Source: an uncultured Treponema sp.
GTDB taxonomy: Bacteria; Spirochaetota; Spirochaetia; Treponematales; Treponemataceae
Length of the DNA: 7,081 nucleotides
Direction: 5' to 3'
Assembly (NCBI GenBank): GCA_905372265.1
Contig: CAJPOL010000088.1
Span: 1 to 7,081, forward strand
A program made the translations under genes and the position numbers. This document shows positions 1 to 5,316 of this stretch, piece by piece. The first letter of the stretch is position 1. Each line of letters opens with the position of its first letter. The notes beneath the pieces were generated by a model. It did not search any database. It was not told the origin of the DNA and saw only the letters and a program-made list of their open reading frames with translations.

Positions 1-69
1 GCTCGGACAACCCGTCCACAAAAGCAGGATACTCAAAAATCCCGTCAAAATAAAAATCTTTTGTTTCAT
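1..69 (-). CDS. N-terminus of a lipoprotein, possibly alpha-2-macroglobulin family (runs off the left edge)
   Basis: Reading leftward from an ATG at 69-67 gives 23 codons, still open at the window edge. The peptide has a Lys-rich start (MKQK), a hydrophobic stretch of about 14 residues, and the lipobox L-W-T-G-C, with the lipidated cysteine at residue 21. This is a clear type II (lipoprotein) signal peptide, so the product should be exported and anchored in a membrane. A strong AGGAGG ribosome binding site lies 7 bases upstream, and a good promoter lies upstream of that, so the start is secure. The gene follows pbpC on the same strand after a 217-base gap. Established knowledge: PBP1C genes are commonly neighbours of a large bacterial alpha-2-macroglobulin lipoprotein (YfhM type) that traps proteases in the periplasm. 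Naming this gene as that partner is inference from context only, because no diagnostic domain lies inside the window. Any other lipoprotein is possible. Confidence 0.75.
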   Translation of the reverse strand, partial: MKQKIFILTGFLSILLLWTGCPS

Positions 70-76
70 AATAAAA

Positions 77-82
77 CCTCCT
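77..82 (-). promoter_or_regulatory. Ribosome binding site of the lipoprotein gene
   Basis: On the minus strand this reads AGGAGG, a full Shine-Dalgarno match, 7 bases before the ATG at 69-67. It fixes the start codon of the truncated lipoprotein. Confidence 0.85.
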
Positions 83-112
83 ACTACAGCTTTTGATTAA
101 CTGATATACCAG

Positions 113-141
113 AGTATTACATGGGTTTTTAAATCTGTCAA
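113..141 (-). promoter_or_regulatory. Sigma-70-type promoter of the lipoprotein gene
   Basis: On the minus strand there is a perfect -35 TTGACA (141-136), a 17-base spacer and AATACT as -10 (118-113; 4 of 6 matches), preceded by TG in the extended -10 position. Transcription would start near 106, giving a leader of roughly 35-40 bases that contains the AGGAGG site. This implies that the lipoprotein gene can be transcribed independently of pbpC, although read-through from pbpC is not excluded. Confidence 0.65.
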
Positions 142-286
142 GTTTTTTCTTGTGTTTCTCTTATACTGCTATCCAGCGTATCCAAACCTAACGGAGACGG
201 AAGCCGGTGGTTCGGTTGTATGATTCTCCAAAGATATGAAAGCAAACAATGCGGCTTCTTTTAATCAGAGATTGAACGGCTGCCCG
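142..286. other. Intergenic stretch between pbpC and the lipoprotein gene
   Basis: Together with the promoter and leader at 70-141, this makes a 217-base gap with no credible gene. A short hairpin (AACGG at 275-279 with CCGTT at 284-288) overlaps the pbpC stop codon, but no T-run follows it on the minus strand. A wider 7-bp pairing (200-206 with 252-258) has a loop of about 45 bases. Neither is a convincing terminator, so how pbpC transcription ends is not visible. Confidence 0.6.
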
Positions 287-2680
287 TTACTCGGAAGCAA
301 GGATTTCAAAAGTGCGGACTCGGCGGGCGCCTGATGAGTCGGTAACGGTGAGCGTATGTATGCCGGGTTTCGGGCGTACTGACATGGTATGAACGCCGTG
401 CGTACTGCCGAGATAGGCGCCGTCTATGTCCCAATAAAGCACGGCGCCGGTATCCCGCACAGCCGCCTGCATGATCATCGCCCCTGCGGTGCCGTCGATT
501 TCTACCGGAATAACGATTTTTGCTCCCTGTTCGGGAAACAGGATCGCAAGCTGAGAAGGGACGCTGTTTTGATGCCCTGCAACAAAAGGCGGCAGCTTTT
601 TATAGCTTGCAGCAAAACGGGTATAATAGTACTCCATTGCAGGCGGCAGTACAAAGCGGTTTTTAATCAGCGGAAAACATCCCGCATAATCGCCTGTCAT
701 ATCGGTCATATCCGCTTGAAACTTGCCGTCGGGAGTAAAAGAGACCGCTGTGCAGTAGGGACAGACCCTACCGCCCGGCGCCTGAGCAGGCCGAAAGCCT
801 TGTACCGTATGGGCGCAGTGCTGTCCTGCGATATACCCTGAATCAGCGCAGAAGGTTTCTTCTTTTAGGCAGGCAGCAGGCATGGCCGGCCAGTGAACGG
901 GAGGCAGCGAGGCAAATATCTCAAACAGCGCCGGCGCCGCCGTATGAATGCTCTGAAGATCCTTTTTCCCTTGTCCTTCGGCATTGCCGAACCATACCCC
1001 GACCGTATAATCCTGTGTCGTACCGATTGCCCATCCGTCACGGTTCCCGTTGCTGGTACCGGTCTTCCATGCAATGCGTTTTGCGCCGGCGAAAAAGCGC
1101 CAGAGCGCTTCATCATCAGGCCGGGCTCCTTCCGCTAAAGCCTTTAACGTTAGCCATGCCGCTCCTGACGATACCGGAAAGTCTGCCGTATTGTGGAAAT
1201 CTCTGTCTGTAACAAAGGCGGTAACATGTCCCGCGTCATCCGTTTTGCGGGAAGCGCCGGAAGCCGTACTGCACCGGCATGCAGCATTCATCAGCGCTGC
1301 GTAGGCGGAAACCGCTTCATATAGCGTAAGTTCTCCGCCGCCGAGTATGAGCGGAAGTCCGTATTCATCTGCGGAGCGGGTAAAGGTTGTAAAACCGCAG
1401 CGTTTCAGATAATCAAGAAAGGTTGTGATGCCGTATTCACGAAGCATTCGGACGGCGGGGATATTCAGCGAGCGGGATAACGCTTCGGAAGCGGGTACCG
1501 CTCCTCGGTAGAGGGGAATGTTATTATCGGGCTTATAGCTGCCGATTCGTGTCGGGATGTCGGTAACAAGCTGATCAGGCAGCAGCCGTCCGCTGTCGAG
1601 CATCGCCGCATATAAGAACGGCTTGAGCAGACTGCCGGAGCTTCTCCGTGCCTGTACAATATCCACTGCCGATGTACTTCCGTTCCTGCCGTCAAGTCCA
1701 GTATTTCCGCAATAGGCCAGCGTCTTTCCTGTGGCGGTTTCGATAATGATTGCGGCGGCATTGTTAATCCCCTTGCGGGAAAGCTCAAGAGAACGCCTCT
1801 CTAAAATCCGCTGGACATTCTTTTGCATGCCGGCATCCAGAGCCGTATAAAACCTTGTTTGATGATGTCCCGTTTTTTTGAGAAATTCCAGATAGTGCGG
1901 AGCGCCTGAGGGTAAGGGATAGGGTTTTTCAGGCAGCGGTTCTGCAAGCGAAAGTTCAAGGGTTTGCGCATCAAAACATCGCTGCTCATACAGGGTATGC
2001 AGCAGTTTATCCCGTTTAGCAAGCAAAACGGCTCTATTTGCACCCGGGTGAACCAGAGACGGCTGATTGGGAAGTACGGCCAGCATCGCCGCTTCCGCCC
2101 ATGTCAGCGAGGCGGGCGAGCGGTTAAAGTACCGCCATGAGGCTGCTTCAATGCCGATCACATTTCCGCCGAAAGGCGCATGTGCGGCGTAAAGCGATAA
2201 AATACGGGCTTTTCCAAGTCTCAGTTCTGCGATAAAGGCAAGAGCTGCTTCTTTTAGTTTTTGCCGAACCGTGCGCGGCTGATTGCCTGCGAGGAGCCGC
2301 ATGGTCTGCATGGTAAGCGTTGAGGCTCCCGAAACGATACGCCCCGCCCGTATATTGGAAATAAGCGCACGGATTACCGCAATCGGATCGACCCCCGCAT
2401 GGTAATAAAAGCGTTTGTCTTCAAAGGCAATAATCGCCTTGCTGAAAGTGTCGGGAACGTCTCCGGGCGAAAAGCGCCATTGCCCGTCCGCCGCTGCCGC
2501 AGCGCCGAGCAGTGTTCCTGCTTTATCGTACAGAGCATACGAATAGGGGAGATTTTCCGGTATAATAGTGAACGGCAGGAAAAAGAGTACGCTGTATGAA
2601 AGAAAGAGCGCAAGAAAAAATGTTCCGTACCGGATGTTTGTCTTATCGGATAACGACTTTGTACGAGAAAAAATGAGCAT
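287..2680 (-). CDS. pbpC: Penicillin-binding protein 1C (bifunctional glycosyltransferase/transpeptidase)
   Basis: A 797-residue class A penicillin-binding protein that polymerises lipid II glycan strands and cross-links peptides outside the cytoplasmic membrane. One N-terminal membrane anchor (about residues 20-40) is followed by a GT51 glycosyltransferase domain: E87-D88-x-x-F-x-x-H-x-G is the catalytic Glu motif and G118-A-S-T-x-T-M-Q125 is motif 2. The transpeptidase domain has all three active-site motifs: S350-x-x-K353 with the nucleophile serine, S404-x-N406, and K539-T-G541. The C-terminal segment (about 708-794) fits the PBP1C-specific C-terminal domain, which separates PBP1C from PBP1A/1B. 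The length is normal for PBP1C. A cysteine-rich linker (C604, C611, C622, C640, C643) precedes the terminal domain. The start at 2680 places the anchor correctly, but the ribosome binding site is weak (GGTAG). A lipoprotein follows on the same strand. No catalytic residue is missing, so the enzyme should be functional. Confidence 0.97.
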   Translation of the reverse strand: MLIFSRTKSLSDKTNIRYGTFFLALFLSYSVLFFLPFTIIPENLPYSYALYDKAGTLLGAAAAADGQWRFSPGDVPDTFSKAIIAFEDKRFYYHAGVDPIAVIRALISNIRAGRIVSGASTLTMQTMRLLAGNQPRTVRQKLKEAALAFIAELRLGKARILSLYAAHAPFGGNVIGIEAASWRYFNRSPASLTWAEAAMLAVLPNQPSLVHPGANRAVLLAKRDKLLHTLYEQRCFDAQTLELSLAEPLPEKPYPLPSGAPHYLEFLKKTGHHQTRFYTALDAGMQKNVQRILERRSLELSRKGINNAAAIIIETATGKTLAYCGNTGLDGRNGSTSAVDIVQARRSSGSLLKPFLYAAMLDSGRLLPDQLVTDIPTRIGSYKPDNNIPLYRGAVPASEALSRSLNIPAVRMLREYGITTFLDYLKRCGFTTFTRSADEYGLPLILGGGELTLYEAVSAYAALMNAACRCSTASGASRKTDDAGHVTAFVTDRDFHNTADFPVSSGAAWLTLKALAEGARPDDEALWRFFAGAKRIAWKTGTSNGNRDGWAIGTTQDYTVGVWFGNAEGQGKKDLQSIHTAAPALFEIFASLPPVHWPAMPAACLKEETFCADSGYIAGQHCAHTVQGFRPAQAPGGRVCPYCTAVSFTPDGKFQADMTDMTGDYAGCFPLIKNRFVLPPAMEYYYTRFAASYKKLPPFVAGHQNSVPSQLAILFPEQGAKIVIPVEIDGTAGAMIMQAAVRDTGAVLYWDIDGAYLGSTHGVHTMSVRPKPGIHTLTVTDSSGARRVRTFEILASE

Positions 2681-2692
2681 GGCTACCGATCA

Positions 2693-2721
2693 ATTATATC
2701 GGTAATTTCTCACAATGGGAA
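2693..2721 (-). promoter_or_regulatory. Candidate pbpC promoter, very close to the start codon
   Basis: On the minus strand there is a perfect -10 TATAAT (2698-2693), a 17-base spacer and TTCCCA as -35 (2721-2716; 4 of 6 matches to TTGACA). The predicted transcription start falls only about 5-8 bases before the pbpC ATG at 2680, so the message would be nearly leaderless. That fits the poor Shine-Dalgarno sequence. The -10 match is excellent, but the -35 is ordinary and the spacing to the ATG is odd, so confidence is moderate. Confidence 0.4.
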
Positions 2722-2825
2722 CCGCACGCATCATGCTTGGCTATGCTCTGCCTCCCGTTTGCCAAGCAATATCATCGGTACTATATGTACTTCTCGTTTC
2801 CGTTCGCCCATGCCCCCTTTTCCGT

Positions 2826-3007
2826 GAGAAGAAAGCTTTGATAGCGGCCTTGAACGTGGCAGAGACGGAGGTAAATCTCTGGGGCGTGCTGAAAGATACC
2901 ATCAAAAGGCCCACGAAACGGCACGGCTGATGAAGCAGGCGAGCTGTGAAACTACTTTTATAGAAAATATGACCGGCCTCACCAAAGAAGAGATAGAAAA
3001 ACTGTAA
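2826..3007 (+). pseudogene. C-terminal remnant of an Rpn-family recombination-promoting nuclease / putative transposase
   Basis: Two plus-strand frames make one protein tail when joined. Frame one from 2826 gives EKKALIAALNVAETE and reaches L-K near 2894. The frame starting at 2897 continues YHQKAHETARLMKQA and ends with MTGLTKEEIEKL at a TAA (3005-3007). The last part is the helical ending typical of Rpn/PD-(D/E)XK nuclease-transposase proteins as I know them (…TGL…EEI.KL). One missing base, probably a G in the AAAGA run at 2892-2896, explains the shift. The nuclease core is absent: 2700-2825 shows no recognisable part of it in any frame. The remnant is therefore a truncated and frameshifted gene, directly followed by the hairpin array. 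The family call rests on the tail motif and is a recognition from memory; no search was run. Confidence 0.55.
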
Positions 3008-3054
3008 TCCATGGATACTATGTAATAGCTTTGAGTTGAACACTGTTACAAAAA

Positions 3055-3123
3055 CCTTTGCGTGCTCCGCGAACTCTGCGGTTAATTAAAATAAACCGCG
3101 AAGGGCGCAAAGGACGCAGAGAG
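3055..3123. repeat. Array unit 1 palindromic core (type A spacer before it)
   Basis: Left arm 3056-3083, loop 3084-3093 and right arm 3094-3121. Its type A spacer starts at 3022 and lacks the TAATGG segment seen in later copies. Positions 3022-3084 are identical over 63 bases to 3452-3514 in unit 5. Confidence 0.9.
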
Positions 3124-3159
3124 TAATGGGGAAAGTTTGGTAGGGCATCTTTACAAAAA

Positions 3160-3229
3160 CCTTTGTGTGCTCTGCGCACTCTGCGGTTATTAAAAATGAA
3201 ACCGCGAAGGGCGCAAAGGACGCAGAGAG
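3160..3229. repeat. Array unit 2 palindromic core (type B spacer before it)
   Basis: Same architecture as unit 1. The loop variant is TTATTAAAAATGAAA and the left arm differs (CTTTGTGTGCTCTGCG). The preceding type B spacer (about 3124-3159) matches that of unit 3. Confidence 0.9.
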
Positions 3230-3265
3230 TAATGGGGAAAGTTTGGTAGGGCATCTTTACAAAAA

Positions 3266-3334
3266 TCTTTGCGGTCCCTGCGCGCTCTGCGGTTAATTAA
3301 AATAAACCGCGAAGGACGCAAAGGACGCAGAGAG
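3266..3334. repeat. Array unit 3 palindromic core (type B spacer before it)
   Basis: Left arm TCTTTGCGGTCCCTGCG is the most diverged of the set. The loop is the TTAATTAAAATAAA type shared with unit 1. The right arm reads GAAGGACGCAAAGG instead of GAAGGGCGCAAAGG. Confidence 0.9.
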
Positions 3335-3373
3335 TAATGGGTAATAGCTTTGAGTTGAACACCGTTACAAAAA

Positions 3374-3445
3374 CCTTTGCGTGCTCCGCGAACTCTGCGG
3401 TTAATTAAAACTAAAACCGCGAAGGGCGCAAAGGACGCGGAGGTG
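3374..3445. repeat. Array unit 4 palindromic core (type A spacer before it)
   Basis: The left arm is identical to unit 1. The loop has two extra bases (TTAATTAAAACTAAA) and the right arm ends GGACGCGGAGGTG rather than GGACGCAGAGAG. Confidence 0.9.
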
Positions 3446-3484
3446 TAATGGGTAATAGCTTTGAGTTGAACACTGTTACAAAAA

Positions 3485-3530
3485 CCTTTGCGTGCTCCGC
3501 GAACTCTGCGGTTATTAAAAATGAAACCGC
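3485..3530. repeat. Array unit 5, truncated core (type A spacer before it)
   Basis: The left arm equals unit 1, but the loop equals unit 2 (TTATTAAAAATGAAA). The right arm stops after AAACCGC at 3530 and unrelated sequence follows, about 10 bases before the SUKH-like gene's stop codon. Only the inner GCGGTT/AACCGC stem can form here. Confidence 0.9.
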
Positions 3531-3539
3531 TGAGTCTTC

Positions 3540-4070
3540 CTATTCTATCAGCTTGTTGATTTCTACTTTATACTCATCTTCAGACACGAATAAATTAAGA
3601 AAGTCAGAGAAACGCCCCAATTCTTCAATCTCTCTAAAGAATACTTCGTGATCTGTAGTGTATACTTTGGGATTGCTAATATCTTTATCGCTTAGGCATA
3701 TAAAGTAATAATTGGGATAAGAGTTGGATTCGCCAATAATTAAAAACTCTAAATCATTACAAGGAATTACTGAGCTTACGTTTTCTTTATGAATAAACTC
3801 GGAGTATTCATCATAGTCGGCTGTTCCTTTTGTGAAAGGAGTGAATTTCTCAGTTTTGTATTGTATCCTTGGATATGGGATTTCCGATTCAGGTAATATC
3901 CCTTCAGCCTTTATTCTATCGAGTAAATCATTTTCTAAGTAATCGCTAAAGTCCTGCATAAGATAACTCTTAGGCAAGCCAATACTTTCCATATTGTGCA
4001 GCAAGTTCTCGCCTTCAAAGGCCGATTTGCCGCCAAGTTTCGTGATTCTATCAATTATTCTTTTATCCAT
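3540..4070 (-). CDS. SUKH (SMI1/KNR4-like) family protein, probable immunity protein
   Basis: A 176-residue soluble, acidic protein without a signal peptide or membrane segment. The C-terminal half has the pattern usual in SMI1/KNR4-like (SUKH) proteins: hydrophobic strands LEFLIIGES and YYFICLSD (107-128), then NPKVYTTDHE (133-142), then a closing helix LGRFSDFLNLF (151-161). Family members commonly act as cytoplasmic immunity proteins that bind and neutralise contact-dependent or polymorphic toxins; some have other regulatory roles. Here no toxin gene is visible, so immunity is an inference from the fold. The start at 4070 has AAGGAG upstream (4079-4074), but only 3 bases away, which is tight. 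The gene lies 55 bases after the preceding minus-strand ORF and probably belongs to the same operon. Its 3' end abuts the hairpin array. It is much more AT-rich than pbpC and gyrA. The family call is from pattern recognition and moderately sure; the exact subfamily is not determined. Confidence 0.62.
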   Translation of the reverse strand: MDKRIIDRITKLGGKSAFEGENLLHNMESIGLPKSYLMQDFSDYLENDLLDRIKAEGILPESEIPYPRIQYKTEKFTPFTKGTADYDEYSEFIHKENVSSVIPCNDLEFLIIGESNSYPNYYFICLSDKDISNPKVYTTDHEVFFREIEELGRFSDFLNLFVSEDEYKVEINKLIE

Positions 4071-4125
4071 AGTCTCCTTATATTCTCCTTTTCAGATATA
4101 TACTTATCAATCTCATTATCAGTTA

Positions 4126-4445
4126 TTATTCAAAAATCAAATTCATATATTTTGTCATATTCTCGATAAAATCATCAAAGGCTGCCAAATCGATGAGCTC
4201 TTCATGTTCCATATCATAGCTTGCAATTTTTTTTGTTTTCGGGTTCCATACAATATAAATATGACTGTAATCCCTGGAATAGTCAATAGTAGTGCAGTGC
4301 CTAAACTGAACGGGTCTGAAATCGGCCGGCAGCACTGTATAGACTGTAACGGTGAAAAATAGTCAAAATGGCGTGTATATATGGCGCGAATGCTTCCGGA
4401 AAAACAAACATACTCGAGCCCTTTCGCTTTTATGCGTATTTTCAT
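4126..4445 (-). pseudogene. Short coupled gene, apparently frameshifted; 3' part resembles a SUKH C-terminus
   Basis: An ATG at 4445-4443 overlaps the TGA of the preceding gene as ATGA, the arrangement used for translational coupling. This frame (MKIRIKAKGLEYVCF…) runs about 30 residues to a T5 run (minus strand; 4359-4355). Beyond it the reading only makes protein-like sense in the -1 frame: FTVTVYTVLPADF, then IYIVWNPKTKKIASYDMEHE and AAFDDFIENM, ending at TAA 4128-4126. The tail (strand, acidic turn, closing helix) resembles the end of SUKH proteins. Joined, the product would be about 106 residues, shorter than usual SUKH proteins (about 130-180). A GTG at 4335 could start a 69-residue version of the tail alone, but it has no clear ribosome binding site. 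Options are a decayed immunity gene, a sequencing indel in the T run, or ribosomal slippage. Whether the two halves share an origin is not certain. Confidence 0.42.
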
Positions 4446-5140
4446 GGTTCATAAAGCTCACCGGTTCTTTTGCTTAATTCATATCGATGTAACCGGCTGT
4501 TATACCGATAAATCCTTTCTATATCACATTGTGCAAGAACCGTTGTTTTGTTATCCAATTCGGATATATACAAAACGGTACCGTAAATCCGTATTCTGCC
4601 CGTATCAAATTGCGAATAATCGATCTTCAATACATTATCTTTAAAAATGCGACTGAATGTTTCTCCGTGCCGATATGGTATCGTCTTAAAGTGTTCTATT
4701 TTACGAAAGTCCGCATACTCCATCCCTTCATGATGTACATCAAGGATATAATGCTGAAACAGCAATTGTTTTTCAAACGTGAAAAGATAGATAGAGCCGT
4801 TACCCATATGTGTTTGTCCGATGATTTCTATTATGGTGTTATTCTTGGTCTTTATGATTTTTGCCGAATATACGGACATTTCATCAATTGTGAACTCAGT
4901 TATTGTTTTTGATGCCGAGTTATATAAAACCGTATAGCTTGACCAATGAGGTTCATCTATAATCATACATAAGCTATTGGAATCATATGTGCCGATTATT
5001 TTAATTTCTTTTGCCGACGGATATTTTTCTCTCAGCGCAGTTAAAGTCTCTCTTTGTGCCCATACGAAAGAAGACAGTATAAATGACAACATTAGCATTA
5101 TTGTTTTTTTCATATTCAAAATATTGTTACAAAGGATCAT
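4442..5140 (-). CDS. Exported protein of unknown function
   Basis: A 232-residue protein with a type I signal peptide: basic M-K-K at 10-12, a hydrophobic core to about residue 25, and V-W-A before a predicted cut at A28/Q29. There is no lipobox cysteine, so the mature form (about 204 residues) should be periplasmic or secreted. The rest is rich in short beta-strand-like segments (IKIIGTYDSNSLCMII, SIYLFTFEKQLLF, RIRIYGTVLYI) and ends KRTGELYEP. I do not recognise the family. Two starts compete. ATG 5140 has GAGAAG 6 bases upstream. ATG 5113 gives a cleaner signal peptide but has no Shine-Dalgarno. I chose 5140 on the binding site. The gene heads the AT-rich minus-strand cluster, and its TGA overlaps the next ATG. 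It could be a partner of the immunity-like genes or an unrelated passenger. Confidence 0.7.
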   Translation of the reverse strand: MILCNNILNMKKTIMLMLSFILSSFVWAQRETLTALREKYPSAKEIKIIGTYDSNSLCMIIDEPHWSSYTVLYNSASKTITEFTIDEMSVYSAKIIKTKNNTIIEIIGQTHMGNGSIYLFTFEKQLLFQHYILDVHHEGMEYADFRKIEHFKTIPYRHGETFSRIFKDNVLKIDYSQFDTGRIRIYGTVLYISELDNKTTVLAQCDIERIYRYNSRLHRYELSKRTGELYEP

Positions 5141-5146
5141 TGCATT

Positions 5147-5152
5147 CTTCTC
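5147..5152 (-). promoter_or_regulatory. Ribosome binding site deciding the 5140 start
   Basis: GAGAAG on the minus strand lies 6 bases from the ATG at 5140-5138. It is a modest match, but the alternative start at 5113 has nothing comparable. Confidence 0.45.
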
Positions 5153-5238
5153 GCCTCATGCTTTCACTGTATCATTTTCTCCTCTTTACTACTACTCAGA
5201 TACAAAAATTGATTTCCATGAGGCATATTTCTGCTGCC

Positions 5239-5267
5239 TTTACTTTTTCGGTAAACAACAGTATAAT
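5239..5267 (+). promoter_or_regulatory. gyrA promoter
   Basis: TTTACT (5239-5244; 4 of 6 matches to TTGACA), a 17-base spacer and a perfect TATAAT (5262-5267). Transcription would start near 5274, giving a leader of about 43 bases that carries the AAGGA ribosome binding site before the GTG at 5317. It is the only strong plus-strand -10 in the 176-base gap. Confidence 0.6.
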
Positions 5268-5291
5268 AGCAAGAATTTTTAGTTTAGTAAA
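5263..5291 (-). promoter_or_regulatory. Possible divergent promoter of the exported-protein operon
   Basis: On the minus strand: TTTACT (5291-5286), a 17-base spacer and TATTAT (5268-5263; 5 of 6 matches). Its -10 overlaps the gyrA -10, and its -35 hexamer is the same as gyrA's. The leader to ATG 5140 would be about 115 bases, which is long. Treat it as a candidate. Confidence 0.3.
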
Positions 5292-5301
5292 AACAGTCTG
5301 T

Positions 5302-5306
5302 AAGGA
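5302..5306 (+). promoter_or_regulatory. Ribosome binding site of gyrA
   Basis: AAGGA lies 10 bases before the GTG at 5317. It supports the GTG start: there is no ATG in this frame before residue 30, and the N-terminus from the GTG matches treponemal GyrA as remembered. Confidence 0.7.
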
Positions 5307-5316
5307 ATCCTGAAAC

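Larger units (their letters stand above)
3022..3530. repeat. Composite tandem array of five hairpin-forming units
   Basis: Five head-to-tail units start every 105-111 bases. Each has a spacer of about 35-40 bases followed by a palindromic core of about 69 bases. Core arms begin CCTTTGCG and end CGCAAAGGACGCAGAG, around an inner GCGGTT/AACCGC stem. In unit 1 the 28-base arms 3056-3083 and 3094-3121 pair at 20 of 28 positions plus two G-T pairs, around a 10-base AT loop. Two spacer types occur: type A (containing AGCTTTGAGTTGAAC) before units 1, 4 and 5, and type B (containing AGTTTGGTAGGGCATC) before units 2 and 3. The array fills the gap between the nuclease remnant and the stop codon of the SUKH-like gene. 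No unique spacers and no short direct repeats are present, so it is not CRISPR. From memory, similar GCGCAAAGGACGCAGAG sequences are dispersed in unrelated genomes; the function is unknown. Confidence 0.93.

Noticed and set aside
200..262. Terminator hairpin (GAAGCCG with CGGCTTC followed by TTTT on the plus strand)
   Set aside because: The loop is about 45 bases, and no plus-strand gene ends upstream of it. On the minus strand no T-run follows.
389..841. Plus-strand 150-residue ORF inside pbpC
   Set aside because: It is antisense to the PBP1C C-terminal region, which has clear family motifs. Its composition looks like a shadow frame.
1465..1788. Minus-strand 107-residue ORF overlapping pbpC in another frame
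   Set aside because: It covers the transpeptidase active-site region in a different frame and shows no domain of its own.
2715..2930. Plus-strand 71-residue ORF as an intact gene
   Set aside because: Only its last third resembles a family, and that part continues in another frame. It is better described as part of the nuclease-transposase remnant.
3007..3016. Perfect palindrome ATCCATGGAT after the remnant's stop codon
   Set aside because: Ten bases are expected by chance often enough, and no second copy flanks the array, so it is not supported as an insertion site.
3018..3254. Minus-strand 78-residue ORF across the repeats
   Set aside because: It is a translation of the hairpin units themselves: the same peptide pattern recurs with each repeat. 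There is no ribosome binding site and no independent protein-like features.
3022..3530. CRISPR array
   Set aside because: The period exceeds 100 bases, the spacers are reused rather than unique, and the units are palindromic over most of their length. No cas genes are present.
3448..3651. Plus-strand ORF starting in unit 5 and running into the SUKH-like gene
   Set aside because: Half of it is repeat sequence and half is antisense to a better supported coding region.
4529..4912. Plus-strand 127-residue ORF opposite the exported protein
   Set aside because: The minus strand has a signal peptide, a ribosome binding site and a coupled downstream start. The plus-strand frame has none of these.
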